From positions 4,650,001 to 4,714,000 of the forward strand of contig CAVUHL010000003.1 in the NCBI GenBank assembly GCA_963741305.1: DNA of 64,000 nucleotides, written 5' to 3'. Below the pieces are notes generated by a model that was given only the letters and a program-made list of their open reading frames with translations, had not been told where the DNA came from and ran no database searches. Positions 1-7,561 of the stretch are shown piece after piece. The stretch is from DATMER01 sp963741305. GTDB taxonomy: Bacteria > Acidobacteriota > Thermoanaerobaculia > Multivoradales > UBA5704. The number at the start of each line of letters is the position of its first letter. Within the stretch, counting starts at the first letter, position 1. The translations under genes were made by a program, and so were the position numbers.

Positions 1-320
1 TCCTCTGGAACCTCTCCAGCCTGACCGCGCCCGTGTACTTCAAGAGCTATGACGGTCCCACGCGGGCCCGCGACCTGCAGCTGGAAGTCCGGGGCCGCTA
101 CGCTTTCCTGGCCAATGCCGCGTCAGGCCTGCGCATCCTGGACCTGCGGCAGATCGGCGCCAAAAAGAGCCGGGTGCGGGAGGCCGCCTATTTCGACGTG
201 GAGCCCGGGCTCAGCAACACGAGCTGGTTCGGGGCATGGAGCATCGACGTCCTGCCGAGCGGAACGGTGATCGTGGGGAGCATCCGCCAGGGCCTCTTCG
301 TGCTCGTGCCGCGGCTTTAG
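1..320 (+). CDS. LVIVD-repeat surface protein, C-terminal part (5' end outside window)
   Basis: An open frame enters from the left edge (codons in phase from position 3) and stops at the TAG at 318-320. The visible part, about 105 residues, contains stretches such as YAFLANAASGLRILDLRQI and GTVIVGSIRQGLFVLV, which resemble the LVIVD-type repeats of secreted beta-propeller proteins whose blades read 'seen as / going on as'. Substrate or partner cannot be told from this fragment. The signal peptide, if any, lies outside the window. The gene ends 14 nt before an inverted repeat at 335-390 that may serve as its terminator. Confidence 0.55.
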   Translation, partial: LWNLSSLTAPVYFKSYDGPTRARDLQLEVRGRYAFLANAASGLRILDLRQIGAKKSRVREAAYFDVEPGLSNTSWFGAWSIDVLPSGTVIVGSIRQGLFVLVPRL

Positions 321-334
321 CACCAAAGTTTCAT

Positions 335-390
335 GTAGGGGCGGTTCTTGTGGCCGCCCTCCGGAGGGCAGGCACAAGACCTGCCCCTAC
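335..390. repeat. REP-like palindromic element, GTAGGGGCGG family, copy A
   Basis: The outer arms GTAGGGGCGG and CCTGCCCCTAC enclose a second pair (TTCTTGTGG / GGCACAAGAC) and a central GCCCTCCGGAGGGC palindrome, so the element folds into one long hairpin. Related copies lie at 31614-31669, 39908-39986 and 48943-48999, always at gene ends. Here it sits between convergent genes, and its right arm supplies the TAG stop codon (387-389, minus strand) of the hydrolase next to it. Confidence 0.8.
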
Positions 391-1145
391 AGATACCGTT
401 GCGCCCAGGCGGCCAGGATTTCGCCGGCGTGGCGGGCATCGCGCTCGTCCGAGAGGAGATGGTCGGCTTTGTCCAGCGAGACGAAGCTTTTGGGATGCTT
501 CGCGGCCAGGAAGAGACGCTCGGCGTTCGCGATCCCGACGGTGCGGTCCAGGGGGGAGTGGAAGAGGAGGAGCGGCTTGCCGAGGTTTCCGAGGATCTGC
601 TGGAGGTGATCCTCCGAGAGATCGTCGAGGAGCTGCTTCCGGATGCGGAAGGGCCGTCCTCCGCCGAGGTCGACCTCGGCCTCTCCCCGGGCTTCGAGCT
701 CCGGGGAGAGGCGGACCAGGGTGTCGCGCAGGTGTTCGGTGTCGCTGGGGGCGGCGATCGTGGCCACCGCCGACACTTCAGGGATGCGCGCCGCCGCGCA
801 CAGGACCGCGGCCCCTCCCAGGCTGTGCCCGATCAGGAGGCGGGGCGCCTCGCGCTCGCGCCGCAAGAAATCCGCCGCCGCGACGAGATCTTCCAGATTG
901 GAAGAAAAATCGGTCTCGGCAAAGTCCCCCTCGCTCTCCCCAATGCCGGTGAAGTCGAACCGGAGCACCGCGATCCCCCGCTCGGCCAGGGCGCGGCTGA
1001 TCCGTCCCGCGGCCTTGATGTCCTTGGAACAGGTGAAGCAGTGGCAGAAGATCGCGTAGGCAGTGGGAGCCGCTTCCGGGGTATCGAGCCAGCCGGCCAG
1101 CTCGTAATCCTGCGATCCGGGAAACTTCAGGCGCTCGCGAGGCAA
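387..1145 (-). CDS. alpha/beta hydrolase
   Basis: Predicted cytosolic serine hydrolase of 252 residues. The HCFTCSKD loop, the FDFTGIGESEGDF segment and the nucleophile elbow GHSLGG are clear, with a likely acid in HSPLDRTVG and base in KADHLL. It closely resembles the N-terminal half of proteins annotated as bifunctional alpha/beta hydrolase/OsmC, but no OsmC half follows. I chose the TTG at 1143-1145 as start because GAAGGAGGAC lies 7 nt upstream; a longer frame from 1208 would overlap the divergent ABC gene. The stop codon is provided by the adjacent palindromic repeat. Substrate unknown. Confidence 0.8.
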   Translation of the reverse strand: MPRERLKFPGSQDYELAGWLDTPEAAPTAYAIFCHCFTCSKDIKAAGRISRALAERGIAVLRFDFTGIGESEGDFAETDFSSNLEDLVAAADFLRREREAPRLLIGHSLGGAAVLCAAARIPEVSAVATIAAPSDTEHLRDTLVRLSPELEARGEAEVDLGGGRPFRIRKQLLDDLSEDHLQQILGNLGKPLLLFHSPLDRTVGIANAERLFLAAKHPKSFVSLDKADHLLSDERDARHAGEILAAWAQRYL

Positions 1146-1176
1146 TGAGTGTCCTCCTTCCGCATAGACTACCCTG

Positions 1177-1902
1177 GTGTCCGCCCTGGAAGCCAAAGAC
1201 GTCGTCAAAACCTACCCTGACGGCACAGCCGCGCTCGCCGGGGTGAGCCTGGAGGTTCCCCCTGGGGAGACGCTGGCCCTGGTCGGCGAGAGCGGAAGCG
1301 GCAAGACCACTCTTCTCCGCCTGTTCAACCGCATGGTCGATCCGTCCGAGGGAGAGGTCCGGGTGGATGGCCGTCCCGTGTCCGAGCTCGATCCCATCGC
1401 CCTGCGGCGGAGGATCGGCTACGTCCCTCAGGACGGCGGGCTCATCCCTCACTGGCGGGTGGAGCGCAACGTCGATCTGGTCCCCCGTCTCCTGGGCTGG
1501 GACGCGGACCGCCGCAAGGCGCGAGTCCGGGAGATGCTGGAGCTGGTCGGGCTCTCTCCGGACATCCACGCTCCCCGCTACCCCGCCGAGCTCTCCGGAG
1601 GACAGCGCCAGCGCGTCGCCCTCGCCCGAGCCCTCGCGGCTGATCCCCACGTCGTCCTCCTGGACGAGCCCTTCGGAGCCCTCGACGCCCTCACCCGCCT
1701 GGAGCTTCACCGGCAGTTCCTGGAGCTGAGGAAGACGCTCGGGAAGACGCTGGTCCTCGTGACCCACGACCTTGCCGAGGCTTTCCGTCTGGCTAATCGG
1801 ATCGCGGTGATGAGGGGAGGGCGGATCCTGCAGATCGGAGCGCCCGAAGAACTGGCGGAGCGGCCGGCGGATCCCTATGTGAGGGCGCTGCTGGATGCGT
1901 AG
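1177..1902 (+). CDS. quaternary-amine (glycine betaine/choline type) ABC transporter ATPase
   Basis: ATP-hydrolysing subunit, 241 residues, of an OpuC/OsmV-type osmoprotectant importer. Visible motifs: Walker A GESGSGKTT, Q-loop YVPQDGG, signature LSGGQRQRVALARA, Walker B VVLLDEPFGALD and switch His in VLVTHDL. It starts at GTG 1177. It lacks a C-terminal CBS pair, unlike OpuCA. It overlaps the following permease gene by 8 nt (1895-1902), indicating translational coupling and a two-gene transporter. Substrate class follows from the partner protein; betaine versus choline or another amine cannot be decided from sequence. Confidence 0.85.
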   Translation: MSALEAKDVVKTYPDGTAALAGVSLEVPPGETLALVGESGSGKTTLLRLFNRMVDPSEGEVRVDGRPVSELDPIALRRRIGYVPQDGGLIPHWRVERNVDLVPRLLGWDADRRKARVREMLELVGLSPDIHAPRYPAELSGGQRQRVALARALAADPHVVLLDEPFGALDALTRLELHRQFLELRKTLGKTLVLVTHDLAEAFRLANRIAVMRGGRILQIGAPEELAERPADPYVRALLDA

Positions 1903-3421
1903 GTTTTTTCTCCTCACCCTCCTCCTCGCCGCCCCCGCCTTCGCCGCCGATCGCGTCGTGGTCGGCTCGAAGAACTTCGAGGAAAGCCGGCTCCTTGGTG
2001 AAATCTTCGCCCAGCTTCTGGAGAGCCGGACAAATCTCGAAGTGGAGCGCCGGCTCGGGCTGGCAGGAACGCAGGTCTGCTTCGAGGCCCTGAAGACCGG
2101 CGCGATCGACGTCTACCCGGAATACACAGGCACCGGGCTCGTCTCGATCCTGAACGAGCCCGCGAAGGGCGGCCCGGCTCAGACTCTGAACCGGGTGCGC
2201 TCCGAGTTCCTCAACCGCTGGGACATCTGGTGGCTGGCTCCCCTCGGCTTCGAGAACTCCTTCGAGGTCGCCGTACCCAAGGAACTTGCCGAGCGCGAGC
2301 GTTTGAACACGATCTCCGACCTCGCCCGGATCTCCGAGCGTCTCCGCGGCGGTTTCGGCCACGAGTTCGTGGGCCGCGAGGATGGCCTCCTCGGTTTGCA
2401 GCGGGTCTACGGGCTCGACTTCGCCTCGATCCAGCCTCTCCAGCACGCTCTCAAATACCAGGCGGCCGGAGCGCGGGATGTGGACGCCGTCGACGTCTAC
2501 ACGACCGACGCCCTGCTGATCACCCACAACCTGGTCGTTTTAGAGGACGACCGCGGCTTCTTTCCTCCTTACGAAGCCGCGGCACTCGTGCGGGGCGATG
2601 CGCCTCCCGAGGTCGGTGCCACCCTGAGCCTCCTGGCCGGCGCTTTCGACGAGCAGACGATGCGCTCCTTCAACCTCCGTCTCCAGGAGGGAAAGGAGGA
2701 CGAAGCCATCGTGGCGAGGGATGCCCTGCGCTCCATGGGCTTGATCAAGGGTCAGGAGAGGGAGACGAGGGCAACATCCTCTCCCACTCTCACCCACTAT
2801 CTCTGGGACGAGCGGAGCGCTCTGATGAGGAGGACGCTGGAGCATCTGAGCATTTCGGCACTGGCTCTCCTGGCCGGGATCCTCGTGGCCGTCCCCCTGG
2901 GGCTCTGGCTCGAGCGCCACCGGGTCGGAGCGGAGACGGCCATCCGCCTCCTCGGGATGACCCAGACCATCCCCTCCCTCGCTCTCCTGGCCTTCTTCAT
3001 CCCATTCCTTGGCGTGGGGACGGTCCCGGCCGTGGTTGCCCTTTGGCTCTACGCCCTCTTCCCCATCGTCCGGAACACCTACACGGGAGTCCGCGACGCG
3101 GACCCGCGCGCCGTCGAAGCCGCCACGGCCCTGGGGATGACGCCGGGGCAGATCCTGCGCGAGATCCGGCTCCCCCTCGCCGCCCCCGTCCTGATGGCTG
3201 GGATCCGGACTGCCGCCGTCCTCACCGTGGGCACCGCGACACTCGCCGCCTTCATCGGAGCCGGAGGCCTGGGCGAGCCGATCGTGACTGGCCTGCAGCT
3301 CGCCAACGCGCCGATGATTCTGTCGGGAGCGATTCCGGCCGCGATCCTCGCGCTGCTGGTGGATGGTTTGCTGGGATGGGTAGAGAGGGCGCTTCGCCCG
3401 GCGGGGCTGGGCTCCCGCTAG
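1895..3421 (+). CDS. ABC transporter substrate-binding protein fused to permease (OpuAC/OpuC type)
   Basis: 508-residue fusion. Residues 1-17 are a signal/anchor (MRRFFLLTLLLAAPAFA). Residues about 20-280 form an OpuAC-like periplasmic binding domain with the typical VVGSKNFEES start and DVYPEYTGTG segment. From about residue 310 a BPD permease domain follows with several hydrophobic segments and the EAA-like loop EAATALGMTPGQILREIRLPLA, which contacts the ATPase. Binding domain and permease on one chain are known in this family; the binding domain comes first here, whereas OpuABC/EgtUBC-type fusions have it last. Works with the ATPase encoded immediately upstream. Confidence 0.85.
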   Translation: MRRFFLLTLLLAAPAFAADRVVVGSKNFEESRLLGEIFAQLLESRTNLEVERRLGLAGTQVCFEALKTGAIDVYPEYTGTGLVSILNEPAKGGPAQTLNRVRSEFLNRWDIWWLAPLGFENSFEVAVPKELAERERLNTISDLARISERLRGGFGHEFVGREDGLLGLQRVYGLDFASIQPLQHALKYQAAGARDVDAVDVYTTDALLITHNLVVLEDDRGFFPPYEAAALVRGDAPPEVGATLSLLAGAFDEQTMRSFNLRLQEGKEDEAIVARDALRSMGLIKGQERETRATSSPTLTHYLWDERSALMRRTLEHLSISALALLAGILVAVPLGLWLERHRVGAETAIRLLGMTQTIPSLALLAFFIPFLGVGTVPAVVALWLYALFPIVRNTYTGVRDADPRAVEAATALGMTPGQILREIRLPLAAPVLMAGIRTAAVLTVGTATLAAFIGAGGLGEPIVTGLQLANAPMILSGAIPAAILALLVDGLLGWVERALRPAGLGSR

Positions 3422-3433
3422 CCTTGAGCCGGA

Positions 3434-3528
3434 AAGGACCAAAAGGACGTCAAGGACATAAAGGACTACAAGGACGCGCGGGCGGAGCCTTCTTTGTCCT
3501 TGAGGTCCTTGACGTCCTTTTGGTCCTT
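3434..3528. repeat. perfect 24-bp inverted repeat built of 9-nt AAGGACNNN units
   Basis: The arms 3434-3457 and 3505-3528 are exact reverse complements with a 47-nt loop. Both arms and part of the loop are made of consecutive 9-nt units (AAAGGACGT, CAAGGACAT and so on, then GAGGTCCTT, GACGTCCTT). The right arm ends on the stop codon of the minus-strand gene at 3528. Position between convergent genes suits a bidirectional terminator. The same 9-nt word appears inside coding sequence at 25001-25040 and, in a variant form, at 59648-59687. Confidence 0.85.
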
Positions 3529-3776
3529 CAGCGGACCGCCTTCACCTGCTCCGCCCCGGCCTCGGTGAGGAAGTACCAGGTCCCGGCGGCGTTCGGCTTG
3601 AGCCAGCCCTTCTCCACCATGCTCTGAAGAGCCCGGTCGATATCGGCCGCGGCTTCGGGCGCGAGATAGCGGATTGCCTTGGCGCGCATGCCGAAAGCCG
3701 CCTGGACGCCTCCGGCTCGGTCACATCTCTCTTTGTAGCGGGCGAGGACGGTCTGCTCAGCCTTGGATGGGTCCAT
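3528..3776 (-). CDS. small winged-helix-like protein of unknown function
   Basis: 82 residues starting at ATG 3776. The C-terminal half (ALQSMVEKGWLKPNAAGTWYFLTEAG) has the shape of a winged-helix recognition helix followed by a beta wing, which suggests nucleic-acid binding. No family name recognised. It is divergent from the AbrB-PIN pair, sharing a 58-nt region that contains a repeated TACATGAT; it might be regulated with that module, but nothing shows that it belongs to it. Confidence 0.5.
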   Translation of the reverse strand: MDPSKAEQTVLARYKERCDRAGGVQAAFGMRAKAIRYLAPEAAADIDRALQSMVEKGWLKPNAAGTWYFLTEAGAEQVKAVR

Positions 3777-3802
3777 GACGCCGATCTTACCCTAAGTTCT
3801 CT

Positions 3803-3823
3803 TACATGATGGTCGTACATGAT
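3803..3823. promoter_or_regulatory. direct repeat TACATGAT, possible AbrB-type operator
   Basis: TACATGAT occurs at 3803-3810 and again at 3816-3823, 13 nt apart, 12 nt before the antitoxin start codon. SpoVT/AbrB-type antitoxins commonly bind repeats over their own promoter, so this is a plausible autoregulatory site; that is inference. Confidence 0.35.
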
Positions 3824-3834
3824 AGGATGAAGCC

Positions 3835-4092
3835 ATGCCTGCTCCCTCCAACATCTCTGTCGTAACCGACCGTGGTCAAGTGTCCATCCCCTCCAACCTG
3901 CGCCGGGAGCTTGGGCTGGAAAAAGGCCGCCGGCTTCTCTGGGAGAAGACGGGCGAGCGCGAGATCCGTGTGATTGTCCTCTCTGACGTGGAGCCCCGAG
4001 GTGCCATGGCGATGCTGGGCTTCGCCAAGCGATTTCGCCCCAGCCGCACAACTCGCGATTGGATGCGCGAGCTTCGAGAGGGTGAGGAGTAA
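3835..4092 (+). CDS. AbrB/SpoVT-domain antitoxin
   Basis: 85 residues. The N-terminal VVTDRGQVSIPSNLRRELGLEKGRRLLW matches the swapped-hairpin SpoVT/AbrB DNA-binding fold used by MazE/VapB-type antitoxins. The C-terminal tail (FAKRFRPSRTTRDWMRELREGEE) is the kind of extension that binds and neutralises a PIN toxin. Its TAA stop overlaps the start of the PIN gene by one base (TAATG), the usual coupling in type II modules. DNA binding to its own promoter is expected from the family. Confidence 0.8.
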   Translation: MPAPSNISVVTDRGQVSIPSNLRRELGLEKGRRLLWEKTGEREIRVIVLSDVEPRGAMAMLGFAKRFRPSRTTRDWMRELREGEE

Positions 4093-4511
4093 TGGCGTGG
4101 ATCGTCGATACATGTGTTCTCCTCGACGTGCTGGAGGACGACCCTGAATTCGGGCGCTCCTCGGCCGTCACCCTTGATGCCCATGTCGAGGAGGGCCTGA
4201 TCGTCTGCCCTGTTACCTATGCGGAGCTTGCTCCCGCGTTTCAGGGAGACCGTTCACTCCAGGACGAATTCCTGGGAGGGATCGGCATGGACTTCCGGCA
4301 GGACTGGTTGTGGGAAGACACACTCCGGGCTCACGAGGCCTGGAACACCTTTGTCCAGCGAAAAAGGGCGGGACTGCTGCCAAAGAGACCGCTGGCGGAC
4401 ATCCTGATCGGCGCCTTTGCCATCCGTCACCAGGGGCTGATCACTCGGAACCCCGACGACTTTAAGCCCATCTTCCCGGGACTTACCTTGAGGGGTCCGC
4501 TCCAGGAGTAA
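4092..4511 (+). CDS. PIN-domain toxin (VapC-like ribonuclease)
   Basis: 139 residues. The start MAWIVDTCVLLDVLEDDP carries the first acidic pair of a PIN nuclease; Glu in TYAELAP and Asp in LADILIGAFAIRHQGLITRNPDDF supply the rest of the Mg-binding site. Family members cleave RNA, often tRNA or the sarcin-ricin loop. Coupled to the AbrB antitoxin upstream. Its last 29 nt overlap the convergent uracil-DNA glycosylase gene. Confidence 0.85.
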   Translation: MAWIVDTCVLLDVLEDDPEFGRSSAVTLDAHVEEGLIVCPVTYAELAPAFQGDRSLQDEFLGGIGMDFRQDWLWEDTLRAHEAWNTFVQRKRAGLLPKRPLADILIGAFAIRHQGLITRNPDDFKPIFPGLTLRGPLQE

Positions 4512-5142
4512 ACGTCTCCCGCCACCCCTGCGTCTGGCTCAGCAGCTCCAGAGCCCGCTCGAGCCGCGCCTGATTCTCCGCCTTCACCAGCCAGGTGCTC
4601 CGCCCCGAAGGGTGCGGCAACGGCACCACATCGAAGCGCAGATCCCCTCGCGAGCCGGGGAACACCTGGCCGACACGGTCCGAGAGCGGCCCGGGCTCGG
4701 GGATGAACTTGGTGATGGCGTGCTGGCCGATGGCGATCACGGTCAGCGGCTGGATCAGCCGGATCTCCTCTTCCATCCAGGGCGCGCAGTTGGCGATCTC
4801 GTCGGGCGCGGGCGGACGGTCCCCTCCCTGCGGAGCGCGCCCCGGAAAGCAGCGGATGACCGCGGCTATGAGCACGCGGCGGCGGAACTCCTCCTCGGGG
4901 ACTCCCAGCGAGGCGAACCAGGCGAACAGGCGGGTGCCGGCCGTGAAGGCGAAGGGTTTGCCGATGTCGCGCTCCTTCGGGCCGGGCGCCTGGCCGACCA
5001 GGAGCATCCGTGGCCAGACCTCCGGCCGCGCGATCACCGGCGGCGGCTCCACCCGGGGACAGATGCGGCAGCCGCGGACCTGATGGATGTGAGAGTCGAG
5101 ATCCTCCCAGCTACTCAATGCAGGGATTCTTCGCGCACCCAC
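4483..5142 (-). CDS. uracil-DNA glycosylase family protein (iron-sulfur type)
   Basis: 219 residues. Motif 1 appears as LLVGQAPGPKERDIGKPFAFTAG (the GxAPGxxE loop) and motif 3 as PLPHPSGRS. The cysteines of RGCRICPR, CFPG and ANCAPW fit the four ligands of the 4Fe-4S cluster of family 4/5 enzymes. It would remove uracil from DNA as the first step of base-excision repair. Start taken at GTG 5142, which overlaps the upstream HD-GYP gene by 28 nt; a TTG nine codons in (LSSWEDL) is an alternative. The 3' end overlaps the PIN toxin gene. Confidence 0.8.
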   Translation of the reverse strand: MGARRIPALSSWEDLDSHIHQVRGCRICPRVEPPPVIARPEVWPRMLLVGQAPGPKERDIGKPFAFTAGTRLFAWFASLGVPEEEFRRRVLIAAVIRCFPGRAPQGGDRPPAPDEIANCAPWMEEEIRLIQPLTVIAIGQHAITKFIPEPGPLSDRVGQVFPGSRGDLRFDVVPLPHPSGRSTWLVKAENQARLERALELLSQTQGWRETFTPGADPSR

Positions 5143-6758
5143 GGGCGTTCGGCCAACTCCTCGAGGAAGGCTTCCACCACCCGGGGATCGAACTGCCTGC
5201 CGCTCTGCCGTTGGAGCTCGGAGATCGCGGCGTCCGCCCGCAGGGCCGCCCGGTAGGGACGGGTCGTGGTCATGGCATCGAAGGCATCCACCACGGCGAT
5301 GATGCGCGCGCCGAGAGGGATGTCGTCGCCCCGGAGCCCCATGGGGTAGCCAGGGTAGCGGGTCTCGTCCATGGCGCCGTCATAGCGCTCCTGGTGGGCC
5401 CGGACGATCGGCGCGGCATCGCGGAGGAGATCTAGCTTCTCCAGCAGGCGGGCCCCGATGTCTGCATGGCGGCGCATGACCTCGGCCTCCACCTCGTTCA
5501 GGGGGCCGCGCTTGCGCAGGATCTCCTCGGGGATGCCGATCTTGCCGATGTCGTGGAGCATGCTGGCGTAGTGGATCATCTCGAGGTCCTTGCCGCGCAG
5601 CCCCAGCCGGCTCCCCACCGCCACCGCGTACTCGCTCACCCGCCGGAGATGCCCCTCGGTGTACGAGTCCTTGGCCTCGACAGCCTGCGTCAGCGCCTGG
5701 GCGACGCGCAACAGGTCGCGGCGGAGCAGCCGGTTCGAATCGGCCAGCTCGTCGCGCATCCGTACCTCGTGCTCCCGCGAGCGGCCGACAAAGGCGCCGA
5801 CCAGCGAGAGGATCACCAGGTCCGCGCAGCGCGACCAGACGTCGATCCCGTCTCCAAAGCCGGCTGCATTGATCCAGGAAGCTCCGAAGAGATAGAAGAG
5901 GCCGCTGGCGGAGGCGGCCAGGACGCCGCCCCGCAATCCATATTGGTTCCCGAACCAGAGGATCGGGATGACGTAGAGGAGGACGGCCCAGCTCCCGCCC
6001 CGGGGCAGGAGCACCGAGAGCGGCACGGCAGCGAAAGTGAGGCCGAGCACCAGGGCGACGCCCACCAGGAGGACCCGCCGGCCTCCCGTTTGCGAGCGCG
6101 TGGAGACCGCAACCGTCTCCTGCCCTCCCGTGTCCAGGCCCGTCAAAACCGCCGAGGGCGCGGCAAGAAGGCGTGGACGCCGGGCCGGCTTCTCGCCCGG
6201 GATCGGCTCCATCCAGCGGCGCAGGTAGCGGTCCGCGGCCAGGAGCATCGGCGGACCCAGGAGGAGCACGGCGATCAGCCCCTCGGCCGCGCCATTCCAG
6301 AAGCGCGGTCCGGGGAAGCCGCCGAGCACGACCGAGACGCCGAACGAGGTGAGCAGGCCGCCGAGCATGGCGCCGAGCAGGAACCAGATGTAGGAGCGCA
6401 GGGTGGGAAGGCCGCGGCCGATCCCGGGGACGTGGCAGAAGACGAGGAAGGCGACGGCACCGGAAAGCGACACCGAGACGGCGAGGCCGAGGCCCGAAAG
6501 GAAACTACCCTGGACGGCCCAGGCCCCGATGAGCTGCCCCGCGGACGCGCCCAGCACACCCGGCCAGCCGAAGAGGAGCCCGGCGATCCAGGCGACGAAC
6601 GGATTCCCGACCCGCACCAATCCCCCCAGCACGCCGGCCGAGAAAGCCAACAGGAAGATGCCGCCCCGCATCCGCGCAGACCAGGCGATGAGGGACCGGT
6701 AGAGGGCCGCCGCGCCGGAAGGCACCGACGCGGCACGGGTATGGGAAAGAACGTTCAT
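5115..6758 (-). CDS. membrane sensor with HD-GYP cyclic-di-GMP phosphodiesterase domain
   Basis: 547 residues. The first 330 or so are largely hydrophobic with about eight to ten membrane segments, resembling MASE1-type sensor regions. After a short coiled region, an HD-GYP domain runs from about residue 350 to the end: LHDIGKIGIPEEILRK gives the HD pair and GYPMGLRGDDIPLGARIIAV gives the GYP-like motif, followed by the usual DAFDAMTTTRPYR. Such domains hydrolyse cyclic di-GMP to pGpG/GMP. The signal sensed is unknown. It stands alone, followed closely by the glycosylase gene. Confidence 0.85.
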   Translation of the reverse strand: MNVLSHTRAASVPSGAAALYRSLIAWSARMRGGIFLLAFSAGVLGGLVRVGNPFVAWIAGLLFGWPGVLGASAGQLIGAWAVQGSFLSGLGLAVSVSLSGAVAFLVFCHVPGIGRGLPTLRSYIWFLLGAMLGGLLTSFGVSVVLGGFPGPRFWNGAAEGLIAVLLLGPPMLLAADRYLRRWMEPIPGEKPARRPRLLAAPSAVLTGLDTGGQETVAVSTRSQTGGRRVLLVGVALVLGLTFAAVPLSVLLPRGGSWAVLLYVIPILWFGNQYGLRGGVLAASASGLFYLFGASWINAAGFGDGIDVWSRCADLVILSLVGAFVGRSREHEVRMRDELADSNRLLRRDLLRVAQALTQAVEAKDSYTEGHLRRVSEYAVAVGSRLGLRGKDLEMIHYASMLHDIGKIGIPEEILRKRGPLNEVEAEVMRRHADIGARLLEKLDLLRDAAPIVRAHQERYDGAMDETRYPGYPMGLRGDDIPLGARIIAVVDAFDAMTTTRPYRAALRADAAISELQRQSGRQFDPRVVEAFLEELAERPWVREESLH

Positions 6759-6803
6759 GATGGTCCGCTTGCCTCCGCGCTTGTCTCCGGTAGCCGCTCG
6801 TCA

Positions 6804-7076
6804 TCAGGGCGCGGTACCCTCAGCCAGCTCGGCCGGCACGGCCACCTTCACCTCGACCGCCGGCTCCCACCAGGGCTCCGCCGGATCGAAGGTTTCCCCC
6901 TCGTGAGCGCACGTGGAGGAGACGTGGTCTTTGCCGTACATCGGCTTCCCTCCGTGGGTCGACCGATGCAAGGGGTAGATGCTGCCGCAAGTATGACAGA
7001 ACCGCCCGACCATGCGCCCTCGCCGCTCTTCTGCGATCTGGCTCTGGGGAGCTGCCTCGGGATGCCGGTAGACCAT
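6804..7076 (-). CDS. small putative zinc-ribbon protein
   Basis: 90 residues, unrecognised. FCHTCGSIYPLHRSTHGGKPMYGKDH followed by STCAHEGE supplies Cys/His pairs that could bind one zinc ion. The C-terminal third is acidic (EPWWEPAVEVKVAVPAELAEG). It begins 8 nt after the ndk stop on the same strand, so it is probably the last gene of that transcript. No good ribosome-binding site is visible; translation may depend on ndk. Confidence 0.5.
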   Translation of the reverse strand: MVYRHPEAAPQSQIAEERRGRMVGRFCHTCGSIYPLHRSTHGGKPMYGKDHVSSTCAHEGETFDPAEPWWEPAVEVKVAVPAELAEGTAP

Positions 7077-7084
7077 GGCGATAC

Positions 7085-7507
7085 CTACCGGGCCGCCAGC
7101 AGCTCGGCGCGCGAGAAGAAGAAGGAGAGCTCGATGGCGGCGTTCTCGGCCGAGTCGCTGCCATGGATGGCATTGCGCTCGATCGACGTGCCAAACAGCG
7201 CCCGGACCGTTCCCGGGGCTGCCTTGGCCACATCCGTCGCTCCCATGACTTCCCGCAAGTGAGCCACTGCGTCATCCCTTTCCAAAGCCACCGGCATTAC
7301 CGGTCCGCTCGTCATGAACTCCACCAGACTGCCGTAGAACGACCGTTCCTTGTGAACTTCGTAGAACGCTTGGGCCTGCGCCTCTGTCAGACGCAACATC
7401 TTGATACCGCGAATCGTGAAACCGTCTTCCTGTAACTTTGCAAGAACCTTGCCCGCGCTTCCCGCCTCTACGGCGTCGGGCTTGATGATGGCCAGGGTCA
7501 TAAGCAT
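7085..7507 (-). CDS. ndk: nucleoside diphosphate kinase
   Basis: 140 residues, the usual length. Transfers the gamma phosphate between nucleoside triphosphates through a phosphohistidine; the active-site His is in NAIHGSDS. Other conserved parts are TLAIIKPDAV, ERSFYGSLVEFMTSGPV and GTVRALFGTSIERN. The start could be ATG 7507 or ATG 7501 (MLMTLAIIKPDA). It lies downstream of the sucC-sucD-S51 cluster on the same strand, a sensible neighbour because succinyl-CoA synthetase makes the NTP it redistributes. Confidence 0.95.
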   Translation of the reverse strand: MLMTLAIIKPDAVEAGSAGKVLAKLQEDGFTIRGIKMLRLTEAQAQAFYEVHKERSFYGSLVEFMTSGPVMPVALERDDAVAHLREVMGATDVAKAAPGTVRALFGTSIERNAIHGSDSAENAAIELSFFFSRAELLAAR

Positions 7508-7561
7508 AGGGTAATCTCTCCCAAATTGTCTGTTGAAGGGTGAAGAAGTTACAGCAAAGAG

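Noticed and set aside
387..1208. Longer hydrolase frame starting at 1208
   Set aside because: It overlaps the divergent ABC gene start, and a TTG at 1145 has a well-spaced AGGAGG.
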